From the NCBI RefSeq assembly GCF_003369795.1, contig NZ_CP026730.1, forward strand, positions 2,046,001 through 2,110,000: DNA of 64,000 nt, in the 5' to 3' direction. A program made the translations under genes and the position numbers. Source of the DNA: Streptomyces sp. CB09001 (GTDB taxonomy: Bacteria; Actinomycetota; Actinomycetes; Streptomycetales; Streptomycetaceae). The notes beneath the pieces were generated by a model. It ran no database searches. It was not told where the DNA came from and worked only from the letters and a program-made list of their open reading frames with translations. Below, piece by piece: positions 17,572 through 25,570 of the stretch (its first letter is position 1; every line of letters starts with the position of its first letter).

Positions 17572-18525
17572 ATGAGCGTTCGTACCCAGTCATCCGAAGA
17601 ACCGGCCGAGACTGTTCACCGGGCCGGCTTCGCCTGCTTCGTGGGCCGCCCCAACGCGGGCAAGTCCACCCTGACGAACGCTCTGGTCGGGCAGAAGGTG
17701 GCGATCACCTCCAACCGCCCGCAGACCACCCGGCACACGGTGCGCGGCATCGTGCACCGCGAGGACGCCCAGCTGATCCTGGTGGACACCCCGGGGCTGC
17801 ACAAGCCGCGCACGCTGCTGGGCGAGCGGCTCAACGACGTGGTGCGCACCACGTGGGCCGAGGTGGACGTCATCGGCTTCTGCCTGCCGGCGAACGAGAA
17901 GCTGGGCCCCGGCGACCGCTTCATCGCCAAGGAGCTGGCGGGGATCAGGAAGACCCCGAAGGTCGCGATCGTCACCAAGACCGACCTGGTGGACTCCAAG
18001 ACGCTGGCCGAGCAGCTGATCGCGGTCGACCAGCTGGGCAAGGAGCTGGGGATCGCCTGGGCGGAGATCGTCCCGGTGTCCGCCACGGCGAACCAGCAGG
18101 TCGACCTGCTGGCCGACCTCCTCACCCCGCTGCTGCCCGAGGGCCCGGCGCTCTATCCCGAGGGCGACCTGACGGACGAGCCCGAGCAGGTCATGGTCGC
18201 GGAGCTGATCCGCGAGGCCGCGCTGGAGGGCGTACGCGACGAGCTGCCGCACTCCATCGCGGTGGTCGTCGAGGAGATGCTCCCGCGCGAGGACCGCCCG
18301 GCCGACAAGCCGCTCCTCGACATCCACGCCAACGTCTACATCGAGCGCCCCAGCCAGAAGGGCATCATCATCGGCCCCAAGGGCAAGCGGCTGAAGGACG
18401 TCGGCATCAAGTCCCGCACCCAGATCGAGGCCCTCCTGGGGACCCCGGTCTTCCTGGACCTGCACGTGAAGGTCGCCAAGGACTGGCAGCGGGACCCGAA
18501 GCAGCTCCGGCGGCTCGGGTTCTGA
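17572..18525 (+). CDS. era: GTPase Era, 16S rRNA-binding ribosome assembly factor
   Basis: 317 residues from the ATG at 17572; upstream in-frame codons lack a ribosome site. G1 is GRPNAGKST (residues 25-33), then the DTPG and TKTD motifs, and a C-terminal KH domain with IGPKGKRLKDVG. Era binds the 3' end of 16S rRNA and is needed for 30S maturation. It appears leaderless and has its own promoter, which it needs because the toxin island separates it from the upstream operon. The last 73 bp of the gene are repeated exactly 162 bp downstream. Confidence 0.97.
   Translation: MSVRTQSSEEPAETVHRAGFACFVGRPNAGKSTLTNALVGQKVAITSNRPQTTRHTVRGIVHREDAQLILVDTPGLHKPRTLLGERLNDVVRTTWAEVDVIGFCLPANEKLGPGDRFIAKELAGIRKTPKVAIVTKTDLVDSKTLAEQLIAVDQLGKELGIAWAEIVPVSATANQQVDLLADLLTPLLPEGPALYPEGDLTDEPEQVMVAELIREAALEGVRDELPHSIAVVVEEMLPREDRPADKPLLDIHANVYIERPSQKGIIIGPKGKRLKDVGIKSRTQIEALLGTPVFLDLHVKVAKDWQRDPKQLRRLGF
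18453..18525 (+). repeat. 73 bp direct repeat, copy A (era 3' end)
   Basis: The last 24 codons of era including the stop; identical base for base to 18615-18687. Confidence 0.95.
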
Positions 18526-18614
18526 GCCGCCACCGGGCACCGCGGGCCCCGGAACCGCCCGACCGGCCCCACAGCCGCACCCCGCCACGCGGCGGTAGCC
18601 GCACATCGATACAG

Positions 18615-18687
18615 CCTGGACCTGCACGTGAAGGTCGCCAAGGACTGGCAGCGGGACCCGAAGCAGCTCCGGCGGCTCGGGTTCTGA
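18615..18687 (+). repeat. 73 bp direct repeat, copy B (orphan era 3' end)
   Basis: Exact copy of the era 3' end. It is separated by 89 bp of unrelated sequence (18526-18614) and followed by 22 bp before the convergent PfkB gene ends. It has no start codon and is not a gene. Because the sequences after the two copies differ, this is not a simple tandem duplication. Confidence 0.95.
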
Positions 18688-18709
18688 AGCCCTCGAAGAG
18701 CGGTGGCGG

Positions 18710-19903
18710 TCAGGGGGTCGGGCGGCGGAAGCCGATGGTCGGGACCGCGCGGCGCAGGGGCCAGGAGCCGGGCAGGGCGTCGGGGACCAGGCCGGCCAGG
18801 AAGGCGTAGCGGCGCAGGGCCGTCGGGTCCTGGCTCTCGACCGACTGGACCTTGCGCCACCAGGTGGCGATCTCGCACCAGCCGGGGGCCGACAGCGAGC
18901 CGCCGAACTCCTGGACGGAGAGGGCGGCGGTCAGGCCCGCGAAGGCGAGCCGGTCGGCGAGCGGCCAGCCGGCCAGGGTGCCGGTGACGAAGCCGGCCAC
19001 GAAGACGTCCCCGGCACCGGTCGGGTCCAGGGCCTCCACCTCGATCGCCGGGACCTCGGCGCTCTCCCCCGTGCGCCGGTCGACCGCGTACGCGCCGTCC
19101 GCGCCGAGGGTCACCACCGCGAGCGGCACGTGCTCGGTCAGGGCGTGCGCGGCGGCGCGCGGGCAGGTGGCGCCGGTGTAGCGCATGGCCTCCTCCGCGT
19201 TCGGCAGGAACGCCTCGCAGTGCGCGAGGTCGGGCAGTCCGGCCAGGTCCCAGGCGCCGGTCTCGTCCCAGCCGACGTCGGCGAAGACGCGGGTGCCGCG
19301 CGAGGCGGCCTTGGCGATCCAGGGGGCGCGGACACCGGGCGTGAGGGAGGCGACGGCGGCACGCGCGCGGGGCGGGCAGTCGGGGGACGGCTCCTCCGGC
19401 GGAGGCTCGTGGCCGTGGGAGACCATCGTGCGCTCCCCCTCGTACGCCATCGAGACCGTCACCGGCGAGTGCCAGCCGGGCACGGTGCGGGACGGGGACA
19501 GGTCGATGCCCTCGCCCCGGGCGAGCGCGTCCCAGCAGTAGTCGCCGTAGTGGTCGTCGCCGAAGGCGGCGGCCAGCGAGGTGCGCAGGCCGAGGCGGGC
19601 CAGCGCGGTCGCCATGTTCGCCACGCCGCCGGGGCTCGAGCCCATCCCGCGGGCCCAGGACTCGGTTCCGCGCACCGGGGCGGAGTCGAGTCCGGTGAAG
19701 ACGACGTCGAGGAAGACGGTGCCCGTCAGGTACACGTCCCAGGGCGGGTCCTGCGGGGTGCGCAGGGCGGCGAGGGGATCGGCCTCGGGCCGGTGGTGCG
19801 GTCCCTCGCCCTGGGTGTGGCGGTGTGTTCTCTCCTCGGCCGGCACGACGGGCATGGCGGGCATGTCGGACGCGGCGGCAGTGGACACGGTGGAGGCTGT
19901 CAC
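18710..19903 (-). CDS. PfkB-family carbohydrate kinase
   Basis: 397 residues from the GTG at 19903 with GGGAG six bases upstream. The PfkB C-terminal signature DPTGAGDVFVAGF holds the catalytic Asp and anion hole, and an N-terminal GGVANMATALARLG marks the sugar-binding side. The first ~45 residues are a low-complexity extension. The family phosphorylates sugars or nucleosides (ribokinase, KDG kinase, fructokinase types). It lies 81 bp downstream of glucarate dehydratase on the same strand, so a hexarate or keto-deoxy sugar is a plausible substrate. Substrate identity is inference. Confidence 0.88.
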   Translation of the reverse strand: MTASTVSTAAASDMPAMPVVPAEERTHRHTQGEGPHHRPEADPLAALRTPQDPPWDVYLTGTVFLDVVFTGLDSAPVRGTESWARGMGSSPGGVANMATALARLGLRTSLAAAFGDDHYGDYCWDALARGEGIDLSPSRTVPGWHSPVTVSMAYEGERTMVSHGHEPPPEEPSPDCPPRARAAVASLTPGVRAPWIAKAASRGTRVFADVGWDETGAWDLAGLPDLAHCEAFLPNAEEAMRYTGATCPRAAAHALTEHVPLAVVTLGADGAYAVDRRTGESAEVPAIEVEALDPTGAGDVFVAGFVTGTLAGWPLADRLAFAGLTAALSVQEFGGSLSAPGWCEIATWWRKVQSVESQDPTALRRYAFLAGLVPDALPGSWPLRRAVPTIGFRRPTP

Positions 19904-19984
19904 GGTGCGCTCCCTGGCATGGTGCGGGTCAGGCCAGTGTGCACCACGGCGCGGACAACCCGGCGGAGGAACCGGGACCGCCGG

Positions 19985-21280
19985 TCACCAGCGCGGCACC
20001 GCCGGGGTGACCCACGACGGGTCGGCGACCCGCATCGCGGCCGCGTCGTCGCGCTCGCGGAGCGTGCCGTCGTCGTCGAGCCAGCGGCGGTGGAGGAACG
20101 CCAGCCGGTCGCGGTCGAGTTCGACGCCGAGGCCGGGGGCGTCGGAGACGGCGACCCTGCCGCCGTCGAAGGTGAGCCGTTCGGTGAGCACGTCCTCGGA
20201 CTGCCAGGGGTAGTGGGAGTCGCAGGCGTGGTGGAGGCCGGGCACGGTGGCCGCCACGTGGGTCATGGCGGCGAGGCTGATGCCGAGGTGGGTGTTGGAG
20301 TGCATGGACACTCCGACGCCGAAGGTGCGGCACACGGCGGCGAGTTGCCGGGTGTTGCGCAGCCCGCCCCAGTAGTGGTGGTCGGAGAGCACGACCTGCA
20401 CGGCCCCGCTGGTGAACGCCTCCTGGATCTCGGCGAACGTCGTCACGCACATGTTGGTCGCGAGCGGCACCCCGGTACGCGCCGCGACCTCGGCCATCGC
20501 GGGCGTGCCGAGGGCCGGGTCCTCCAGGTACTCCAGGACGTCACCGAGTTCCCCGGCGACCCTCAGCGACGTCTGAACGGACCAGGCCCCGTTGGGGTCC
20601 AGGCGCAGGGGGTGTCCGGGGAACGCCTCGGCGAGGGCCCGGACGGCGGCGATCTCCTCGTCGGGCGGGAAGACGCCGCCCTTGAGCTTGAAGGAGGTGA
20701 AGCCGTACCGCTCGGTGAAGGCGCGGGCCTGGGCGACGATCCCGGCCGGGTCGAGCGCGGCACCCCAGTCGTCCTTCTCGCTCGCCACGCCCTCGGGGTG
20801 GTCGGCCCACTTGTAGAAGAGGTACGCGCTGTACTCGACGGTGTCGCGGACCTTGCCGCCGAGCAGCGTGTGCACGGGCAGGCCGAGCGCCTTGCCGAGG
20901 GCGTCGAGGCAGGCGACCTCGAAGCCGGAGACGACGGACAGGCGCAGTTTGTCGGCGGTCTGGACGCCGCGCAGCCCGCCGACGTCGACCTGTGCGGAGA
21001 CCCGGGAGGAGTCGACGGCGACCTCGTCGGCCAGGGTGAACAGGCCGTTGAGGTCGCTCACCCGACGCCCCACCAGTGTGGCCGCGAACGGGCGGGCCAG
21101 TTCCAGGTACTTGGTGTCGCCGTAGGTCTCGCCGACGCCCGTGATCCCGTCGGCGGTCTCGACCTCGACGATCAGCCGGGGGGTGTACGGCTGGTGCACG
21201 CCCTGCGTGTTGAGCAGCGGCGGGTCCGCGACGAGGATCGGCGTGAGGCGGACGGCGGTGATGGTGAGGTCGCGGGTCAC
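19985..21280 (-). CDS. Glucarate dehydratase-type enolase superfamily enzyme
   Basis: 431 residues from the GTG at 21280 (GGAG about 9 nt upstream); an in-frame ATG at 21361 lies in the operator-like region. Diagnostic motifs: TSFKLKGG (the KxK catalytic base), LRLDPNGAW and EYLEDPALG (metal ligands), PLATNMCVT, and SMHSNTHLG (the His-Asp dyad His). This is the pattern of D-glucarate dehydratase, which converts D-glucarate or idarate to 5-keto-4-deoxyglucarate. The downstream PfkB kinase probably belongs to the same catabolic unit. Galactarate or a related acid as true substrate cannot be excluded. Confidence 0.87.
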   Translation of the reverse strand: MTRDLTITAVRLTPILVADPPLLNTQGVHQPYTPRLIVEVETADGITGVGETYGDTKYLELARPFAATLVGRRVSDLNGLFTLADEVAVDSSRVSAQVDVGGLRGVQTADKLRLSVVSGFEVACLDALGKALGLPVHTLLGGKVRDTVEYSAYLFYKWADHPEGVASEKDDWGAALDPAGIVAQARAFTERYGFTSFKLKGGVFPPDEEIAAVRALAEAFPGHPLRLDPNGAWSVQTSLRVAGELGDVLEYLEDPALGTPAMAEVAARTGVPLATNMCVTTFAEIQEAFTSGAVQVVLSDHHYWGGLRNTRQLAAVCRTFGVGVSMHSNTHLGISLAAMTHVAATVPGLHHACDSHYPWQSEDVLTERLTFDGGRVAVSDAPGLGVELDRDRLAFLHRRWLDDDGTLRERDDAAAMRVADPSWVTPAVPRW

Positions 21281-21343
21281 GGGGCGGCTCCTACGAGGTC
21301 GAGTCCGGTGGGAGCTCGTCATCTCCACCGTCCCTTGTCTCCG

Positions 21344-21372
21344 TATGTAGATGTTATCCATGTATGAAGATG
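21344..21372. promoter_or_regulatory. TATGNAGATG direct repeats, candidate regulator site
   Basis: TATGTAGATG (21344-21353) and TATGAAGATG (21363-21372) are spaced 19 bp start to start, about two helical turns. They lie 64-92 bp upstream of the glucarate dehydratase GTG in an unusually AT-rich patch. Likely promoter/operator; the regulator is unknown. Confidence 0.4.
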
Positions 21373-21605
21373 GAGATTAGATAGGCGACCCTGGAGCGTC
21401 AATGGGTCGGCATCCCGCGGGGCCGCGTCCGCACCGGCCTCGACCCCGACCCGCGGGCGCGGATGGCGCCGGATCACGGGGCGCGGACCGTGGCGGCGGT
21501 GCGGGAGACCAGGGCCAGACTGGAGGCGGCGATTCCGGCCGGAAACGGCTCGATCCACCGACATTGGCGCCCGCTGCTACCCGGCCTCGAAACTCCCAAA
21601 CGGGT

Positions 21606-21623
21606 ATGTGACCTAGATCACAT
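21606..21623. promoter_or_regulatory. Crp-like palindrome
   Basis: ATGTGACCTAGATCACAT: TGTGA and TCACA half-sites around 6 bp, 16 of 18 positions symmetric. The reverse strand also fits the GTG-N6-GNCAC form reported for streptomycete Crp. It is 120 bp upstream of the MFS start. Confidence 0.5.
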
Positions 21624-21742
21624 CGACTCGCCTGTTTCGGGGCTCCTTCCGCTTGATACAAATTGCCCGCGCGCCCCTCTCGGTCGACGGGTCGTCGCCC
21701 CCTCCCTCCCCACCGTCCCTTTCGCATGCCCCGGGAACGCCC

Positions 21743-23091
21743 GTGTTCGCCCCCCGCACCACCCCCTGGCCCCTCGTCGCCCTGTTCACGGCCGGGTACC
21801 TGCCTCCGTACCTGCTGCCCACCACCGTCGGCAGACTCGACACCAGCCTTCCGCTGTCCACCACGCAGGCGGGCGCCGTCGGCAGCGCGCTGCTGCTGAG
21901 TTCGGCGACCGCGGGCTTCCTGCTGGCCTCCCGGGTGCAGCGGTTCGGCGCCCGGACACCGGCCCGCCTCGGCCTCGTACTGGCCGTCCTCGGCTACGGC
22001 GCCGCCGCGCTCACCACCGCCGTCCCGGCCGTCGTCCTGGGCGCGGTCGTGGGCGGTTTCGGATCGGGCACGGCCATGACGGTCGCCGCCACCCGGATCG
22101 CCGCAGAGAAGGATCCCCACCGCGCCTCCACGGTGGGCCTGCTGAGCGTGTCCGCGCTGGCCGGTGCCGTGTACCTGACGGTGCCGCACCTCGGCCGGGC
22201 GCACGGGCTGCCGCTGGCCGCGATCGCCCTGACGGCGCTGGCGGTGTGGCCGCTGACCGGCCGCCTGCCGGGCCCGGCGGCCGCCTCCCCGGCCGCACCC
22301 GGCACCGACGCCACCGCCCCGCTCCCCACCGCCGTTCGGGACTCGTCCTCGCCGTCACCGTGCTGTGCTGGTCCCTGGCCCAGAACTCCCTGTGGGGTGT
22401 CAGCGGCCGGATCGGGCTGACGCAGGCCGGCCTCGGTGACGCCGCCCTCGGGGTCGTCTTCGCGGTCGCGCTGGGCGCGGGCCTGGTGGGCGTGCTGGTG
22501 GCGGGGGCGTTCGGGCCGCGGCTGGGGCGGGCGATGCCCGTCGGCGGCGGCACGGTGCTCATCGCGGGCTGCATCGCGGTGAGCGCGTCGGCGACGACCC
22601 CGACGGCCTTCGCCACCGGGGAGATCGCCTGGAACACCGTCTACCCGGTCGTCCTGTCGTACCTGATCGGCCTCGCCGCCTCGCTCGACGCGCGCGGCCG
22701 GTGGGCGGTGCTCGTCGGCTCGGCGTCCTCGCTGGGCACGGCGGCCGGGCCGCTGGCCGGCAGTGTCCTGTCGGCGCAGGCCGGTTACGCGGGCATGGGG
22801 ATGGTCCTGGCCGCCGGGCTGCTGCTGGTCGCCGCGCCGATGACCGCCGTCGCGCTGCACACCGCGGGGCGCCCGCTGCTGCCCGGCGCGATCCGCCGCC
22901 GCGGCGGCACCCCGGCCGCGCTGGTCGCCGCCGCCACGGGAACGCCGAGCGGTGCGGTGCCCGAGGTCGGTGCCGTGGAGCAGCCGGTCGTGGAGATCGA
23001 CGTGGAGGTCCCGGCGGTGGCCGTCCAGGGCGACTACGACACGGCCGGACCCCGGCAGGCGGCGGCCACACCGGGGTCCGGGCCGGGCTGA
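21743..23091 (+). pseudogene. MFS transporter with an internal frameshift
   Basis: The N-terminal half reads from the GTG at 21743 (WPLVALFTAGYLPPYLLP, then SSATAGFLLASRVQRFGART) in one frame until about 22336. From there the transporter continues in the -1 frame (LAVTVLCWSLAQNSLWGVSG onward) to the stop at 23091. Adding one G to the GGG at 22338-22340 would join the halves into a ~450-residue protein with about 12 helices. So this is either a recent single-base deletion or a sequencing error. The Met-rich start region is uncertain. A Crp-like site lies upstream. The substrate is unknown. Confidence 0.75.
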
Positions 23092-23110
23092 GGCCCGCGC
23101 GCGGGATCCG

Positions 23111-24109
23111 CTACGCGGCGGGGAACTCGTAGGCGTCGACCTCCGCGAGGTACCGCGCCCGCAGTTCCTCGTCGTCCTCCAGGAAGGAGGCGAGGAACGA
23201 GTTGCGGGCCAGCTCCCGCAGCCGCTCGCCGGTCAGGCCGAGGGCCTGGCGCACGGCGTCGAAGTTGTCGCCCGCGTAGCCGCCGAAGTAGGCCGGGTCG
23301 TCGGAGTTCACCGTGCACATCAGGCCCGCGTCGAGCATCGCGGGCAGCGGGTGGTCGGCGAGGGTGTCGACCGTGCGCAGCCGCACGTTGGACAGCGGGC
23401 ACAGGGTGAGCGGGACGCGCTCGCGCACCAGCCGCTCGACCAGCGCCGGGTCCTCCACCGAGCGCAGCCCGTGGTCGATCCGTTCGACGCCGAGGATGTC
23501 GAGGGCCTCGACGACGTACTCGGGCGGCCCCTCCTCGCCCGCGTGCGCGACCCGGCGCAGGCCGAGGGCGGCGGCGGCCGCGTACACCTCGCGGAACTTG
23601 ACCGGCGGGTGGCCGACCTCGGCCGAGTCCAGGCCGACACCGGTGATGCGGTCCAGGTAGGGCTTGGCGGCGTCCAGGGTCCGCATCGCGGACTCGGCGG
23701 ACTCGTCGCGCAGGAAGCAGAGGATCAGCCGGGTGGAGACCCCGTGGTTCTCCCGGCCGCTCGCCAGCGCCCGCCACAGCCCCTCCACGACCGTGCCCAT
23801 CTCCACGCCCCGGGCGAGGTGGGCCTGCGGGTCGAAGAAGACCTCGGCGTGCCGGACGCCCTGGGCGGCGGCGCGGGCGAGGTAGGCGTTGGCCAGGTCC
23901 TCGAAGTCCCGCTCGGTGCGCAGGACGGCCATCAGTTCGTAGTACAGGTTCAGGAAGGACTGGAGGTCCTCGAAGCGGTACGCCTCGCGCAGCGCGTCCT
24001 CGTCCGCGTACGGCAGGGACACGCCGTTGCGGGCGGCCAGCGCGAAGGCCAGCTCGGGTTCCAGGGTGCCTTCGATGTGGAGGTGCAGTTCAGCTTTGGG
24101 CAGGGGCAT
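23111..24109 (-). CDS. Adenine deaminase (AAH1-like) / adenosine deaminase family
   Basis: 332 residues from the ATG at 24109. PKAELHLHIEGTLEPEL gives the first metal ligands (H9, H11), HAGEE near 189 the catalytic Glu region, IDHGLRS and NSDDPAYFGG the later ligands. The pattern matches the adenosine-deaminase family branch that includes yeast AAH1 and the characterised Pseudomonas adenine deaminase (note EGTLEPEL, LILCFLRDE, GLDSAEVGHPP). I therefore favour adenine to hypoxanthine conversion in purine salvage, although such genes are usually annotated adenosine deaminase. The start appears leaderless behind a TACGAT box. It converges with the frameshifted MFS gene across 19 bp. Confidence 0.9.
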   Translation of the reverse strand: MPLPKAELHLHIEGTLEPELAFALAARNGVSLPYADEDALREAYRFEDLQSFLNLYYELMAVLRTERDFEDLANAYLARAAAQGVRHAEVFFDPQAHLARGVEMGTVVEGLWRALASGRENHGVSTRLILCFLRDESAESAMRTLDAAKPYLDRITGVGLDSAEVGHPPVKFREVYAAAAALGLRRVAHAGEEGPPEYVVEALDILGVERIDHGLRSVEDPALVERLVRERVPLTLCPLSNVRLRTVDTLADHPLPAMLDAGLMCTVNSDDPAYFGGYAGDNFDAVRQALGLTGERLRELARNSFLASFLEDDEELRARYLAEVDAYEFPAA

Positions 24110-24115
24110 CAGAGC

Positions 24116-24121
24116 ATCGTA
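24116..24121 (-). promoter_or_regulatory. Candidate -10 box of a leaderless promoter
   Basis: On the minus strand TACGAT ends 6 nt before the deaminase ATG (24109); no Shine-Dalgarno is visible. It lies in the 20 bp gap after rnz. Confidence 0.4.
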
Positions 24122-24129
24122 CGGCGGTT

Positions 24130-25035
24130 TCACCGACGTTTCGGAACCGGTACGCGGGTGAGGTCCCGGGCCACGGTCAGCTCGCCCTCGTAACCGGCGG
24201 CGCGCGCCTGGCGTTCGAACTCCACGGGCTCGGCGTAGCGCTGGCTGAAGTGGGTCAGGACCAGGTGCCGTACGCCGGCGTCCCGGGCGACCCGGGCGGC
24301 CTGGCCGGCGGTGAGGTGGCCGTGGTCGGTGGCGAGGGTCTCGTCCTCGTCGAGGAAGGTGGACTCGATCACCAGCAGGTCGCAGCCCTCGGCGAGCGCG
24401 TGCACGCCCTCGCACAGCCGGGTGTCCATGACGAACGCGAACCGCTGGCCGCGGCGGACCTCGCTGACCTCGTCGAGCGCGACGCCGCCCAGGGAGCCGT
24501 CGCGCTGGATGCGGCCGACGTCGGGGCCCTTGATGCCGTGCGCGGCGAGGCGGTCGGGCAGCATGCGGCGGCCGTCGGGCTCGGTGAGCCGGTAGCCGTA
24601 CGACTCGACGGGGTGGGAGAGCTTGCGGGCGTCCAGGGTGTAGGCGGGGGTGACCGCGAGGGGGCCGTCGGCGGCGACCGGGGACTCGGTGAGCAAGACG
24701 GTCTCGCGGTAGGCGGTGGCGTACCGCAGGCGCTCGAAGAACCGCTGCCCGGAGCGCGGGTAGTGGGCGGTGATCTCGTGCGGGACCCGGTCGAGGTTGA
24801 TGCGCTGGATGACGCCGGCGAGGCCCAGGCTGTGGTCGCCGTGGAAGTGGGTGACGCAGATCCGGTTCAGGTCGTGGGCGGCGACCCCGGCGCGCAGCAT
24901 CTGGCGCTGGGTGCCCTCGCCGGGGTCGAACAGGATGCCCTCGCCGTCCCAGCGCAGCAGGTAGCCGTTGTGGTTGCGGTGCCGGGTCGGGACCTGGCTG
25001 GCGGTGCCGAGGACGACGAGTTCACGTACGGACAC
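24130..25035 (-). CDS. rnz: Ribonuclease Z (tRNA 3' processing endonuclease)
   Basis: 301 residues, close to the usual ~305 for short RNase Z. The metallo-beta-lactamase motif THFHGDH lies at about residues 62-68, with [19 protein letters not shown] and LTHFSQRY supplying the other zinc ligands and the HEAT/PxKxRN region equivalents. It cleaves tRNA precursors just after the discriminator base. That matters here because the tRNA-Ala genes in this window do not encode CCA. GTG start; 15 bp after the HIT gene, so probably co-transcribed with it. Confidence 0.95.
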   Translation of the reverse strand: MSVRELVVLGTASQVPTRHRNHNGYLLRWDGEGILFDPGEGTQRQMLRAGVAAHDLNRICVTHFHGDHSLGLAGVIQRINLDRVPHEITAHYPRSGQRFFERLRYATAYRETVLLTESPVAADGPLAVTPAYTLDARKLSHPVESYGYRLTEPDGRRMLPDRLAAHGIKGPDVGRIQRDGSLGGVALDEVSEVRRGQRFAFVMDTRLCEGVHALAEGCDLLVIESTFLDEDETLATDHGHLTAGQAARVARDAGVRHLVLTHFSQRYAEPVEFERQARAAGYEGELTVARDLTRVPVPKRR

Positions 25036-25050
25036 GGTGCCTGTCCGGGC

Positions 25051-25404
25051 CTATCCGGGGGGCCATTCCAGGCCGCGGCCGCCGAGCACGTGGGCGTGTG
25101 CGTGCCACACGGTCTGTCCGGCGCCGCTGCCGGTGTTGAAGACGGTGCGGTAGCTCTCCAGCTTCTCGTCGGCGGCGACGGCCCGGGTCTCGCGCAGGAC
25201 GTCGGCGGCGAGCTGCGGGGCTTCGGCGGCGAGGGCGGCGGCGTCCTTGTGGTGGGCCTTGGGGATCACCAGGACGTGGGTGGGGGCCTGGGGGTTGATG
25301 TCCCGGAACGCGACGGTGGTGTCCGTCTCGCGGACGATCGTCGCGGGGATCTGCCCTGCGACGATCTTGCAGAACAGACAGTCGTCCTGTGGCTCGCCAG
25401 TCAC
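25051..25404 (-). CDS. HIT-family (HINT-like) nucleotide-binding protein
   Basis: 117 residues from the GTG at 25404, with GAGGAG six bases upstream. The N-terminal CLFCKIVAGQIPA and C-terminal WHAHAHVLGG are the HIT signatures, the latter being the H-x-H-x-H triad that carries AMP during hydrolysis. Likely a cytoplasmic nucleoside phosphoramidase or nucleotide hydrolase of the HINT branch. It lies 15 bp upstream of rnz. Confidence 0.95.
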   Translation of the reverse strand: MTGEPQDDCLFCKIVAGQIPATIVRETDTTVAFRDINPQAPTHVLVIPKAHHKDAAALAAEAPQLAADVLRETRAVAADEKLESYRTVFNTGSGAGQTVWHAHAHVLGGRGLEWPPG

Positions 25405-25472
25405 TTGGCTCTCCTCACACCGGTGATCTTCTGTGGGCATCGTATCCGCCGCCGTAGCTGCGGGCAGTGGTG

Positions 25473-25502
25473 CCTCCCCCAGTGCCTGAACGGCCTGGGA
25501 GG
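25473..25502. terminator. Hairpin between the tricorn protease and HIT genes
   Basis: CCTCCC (25473-25478) pairs with GGGAGG (25497-25502), with further G/C pairing around it. It lies downstream of the tricorn gene and upstream of the HIT promoter. No T-tract. Confidence 0.35.
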
Positions 25503-25570
25503 TACCCCCAGGGCGGCACGGGTGGGCGCAGCGGCACCCGGCCGGCGCCGGACCGCGCCCCCGCCCGCCG

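Larger units (their letters stand above)
21281..21742. other. Intergenic region between glucarate dehydratase and the MFS gene
   Basis: 462 bp with divergent outputs. It holds a pair of TATGNAGATG repeats near the glucarate dehydratase promoter and a Crp-like palindrome nearer the MFS gene. Between them (21376-21600) the sequence is ordinary high-GC with no convincing gene. Confidence 0.5.

Noticed and set aside
18615..18687. A second era gene or fragment being expressed
   Set aside because: Only the last 24 codons, no start and no promoter; treated as a repeat.
22325..22360. Programmed ribosomal frameshift in the MFS gene
   Set aside because: No slippery heptamer or downstream pseudoknot evident, and transporters of this family are not known to need one; an indel is simpler.
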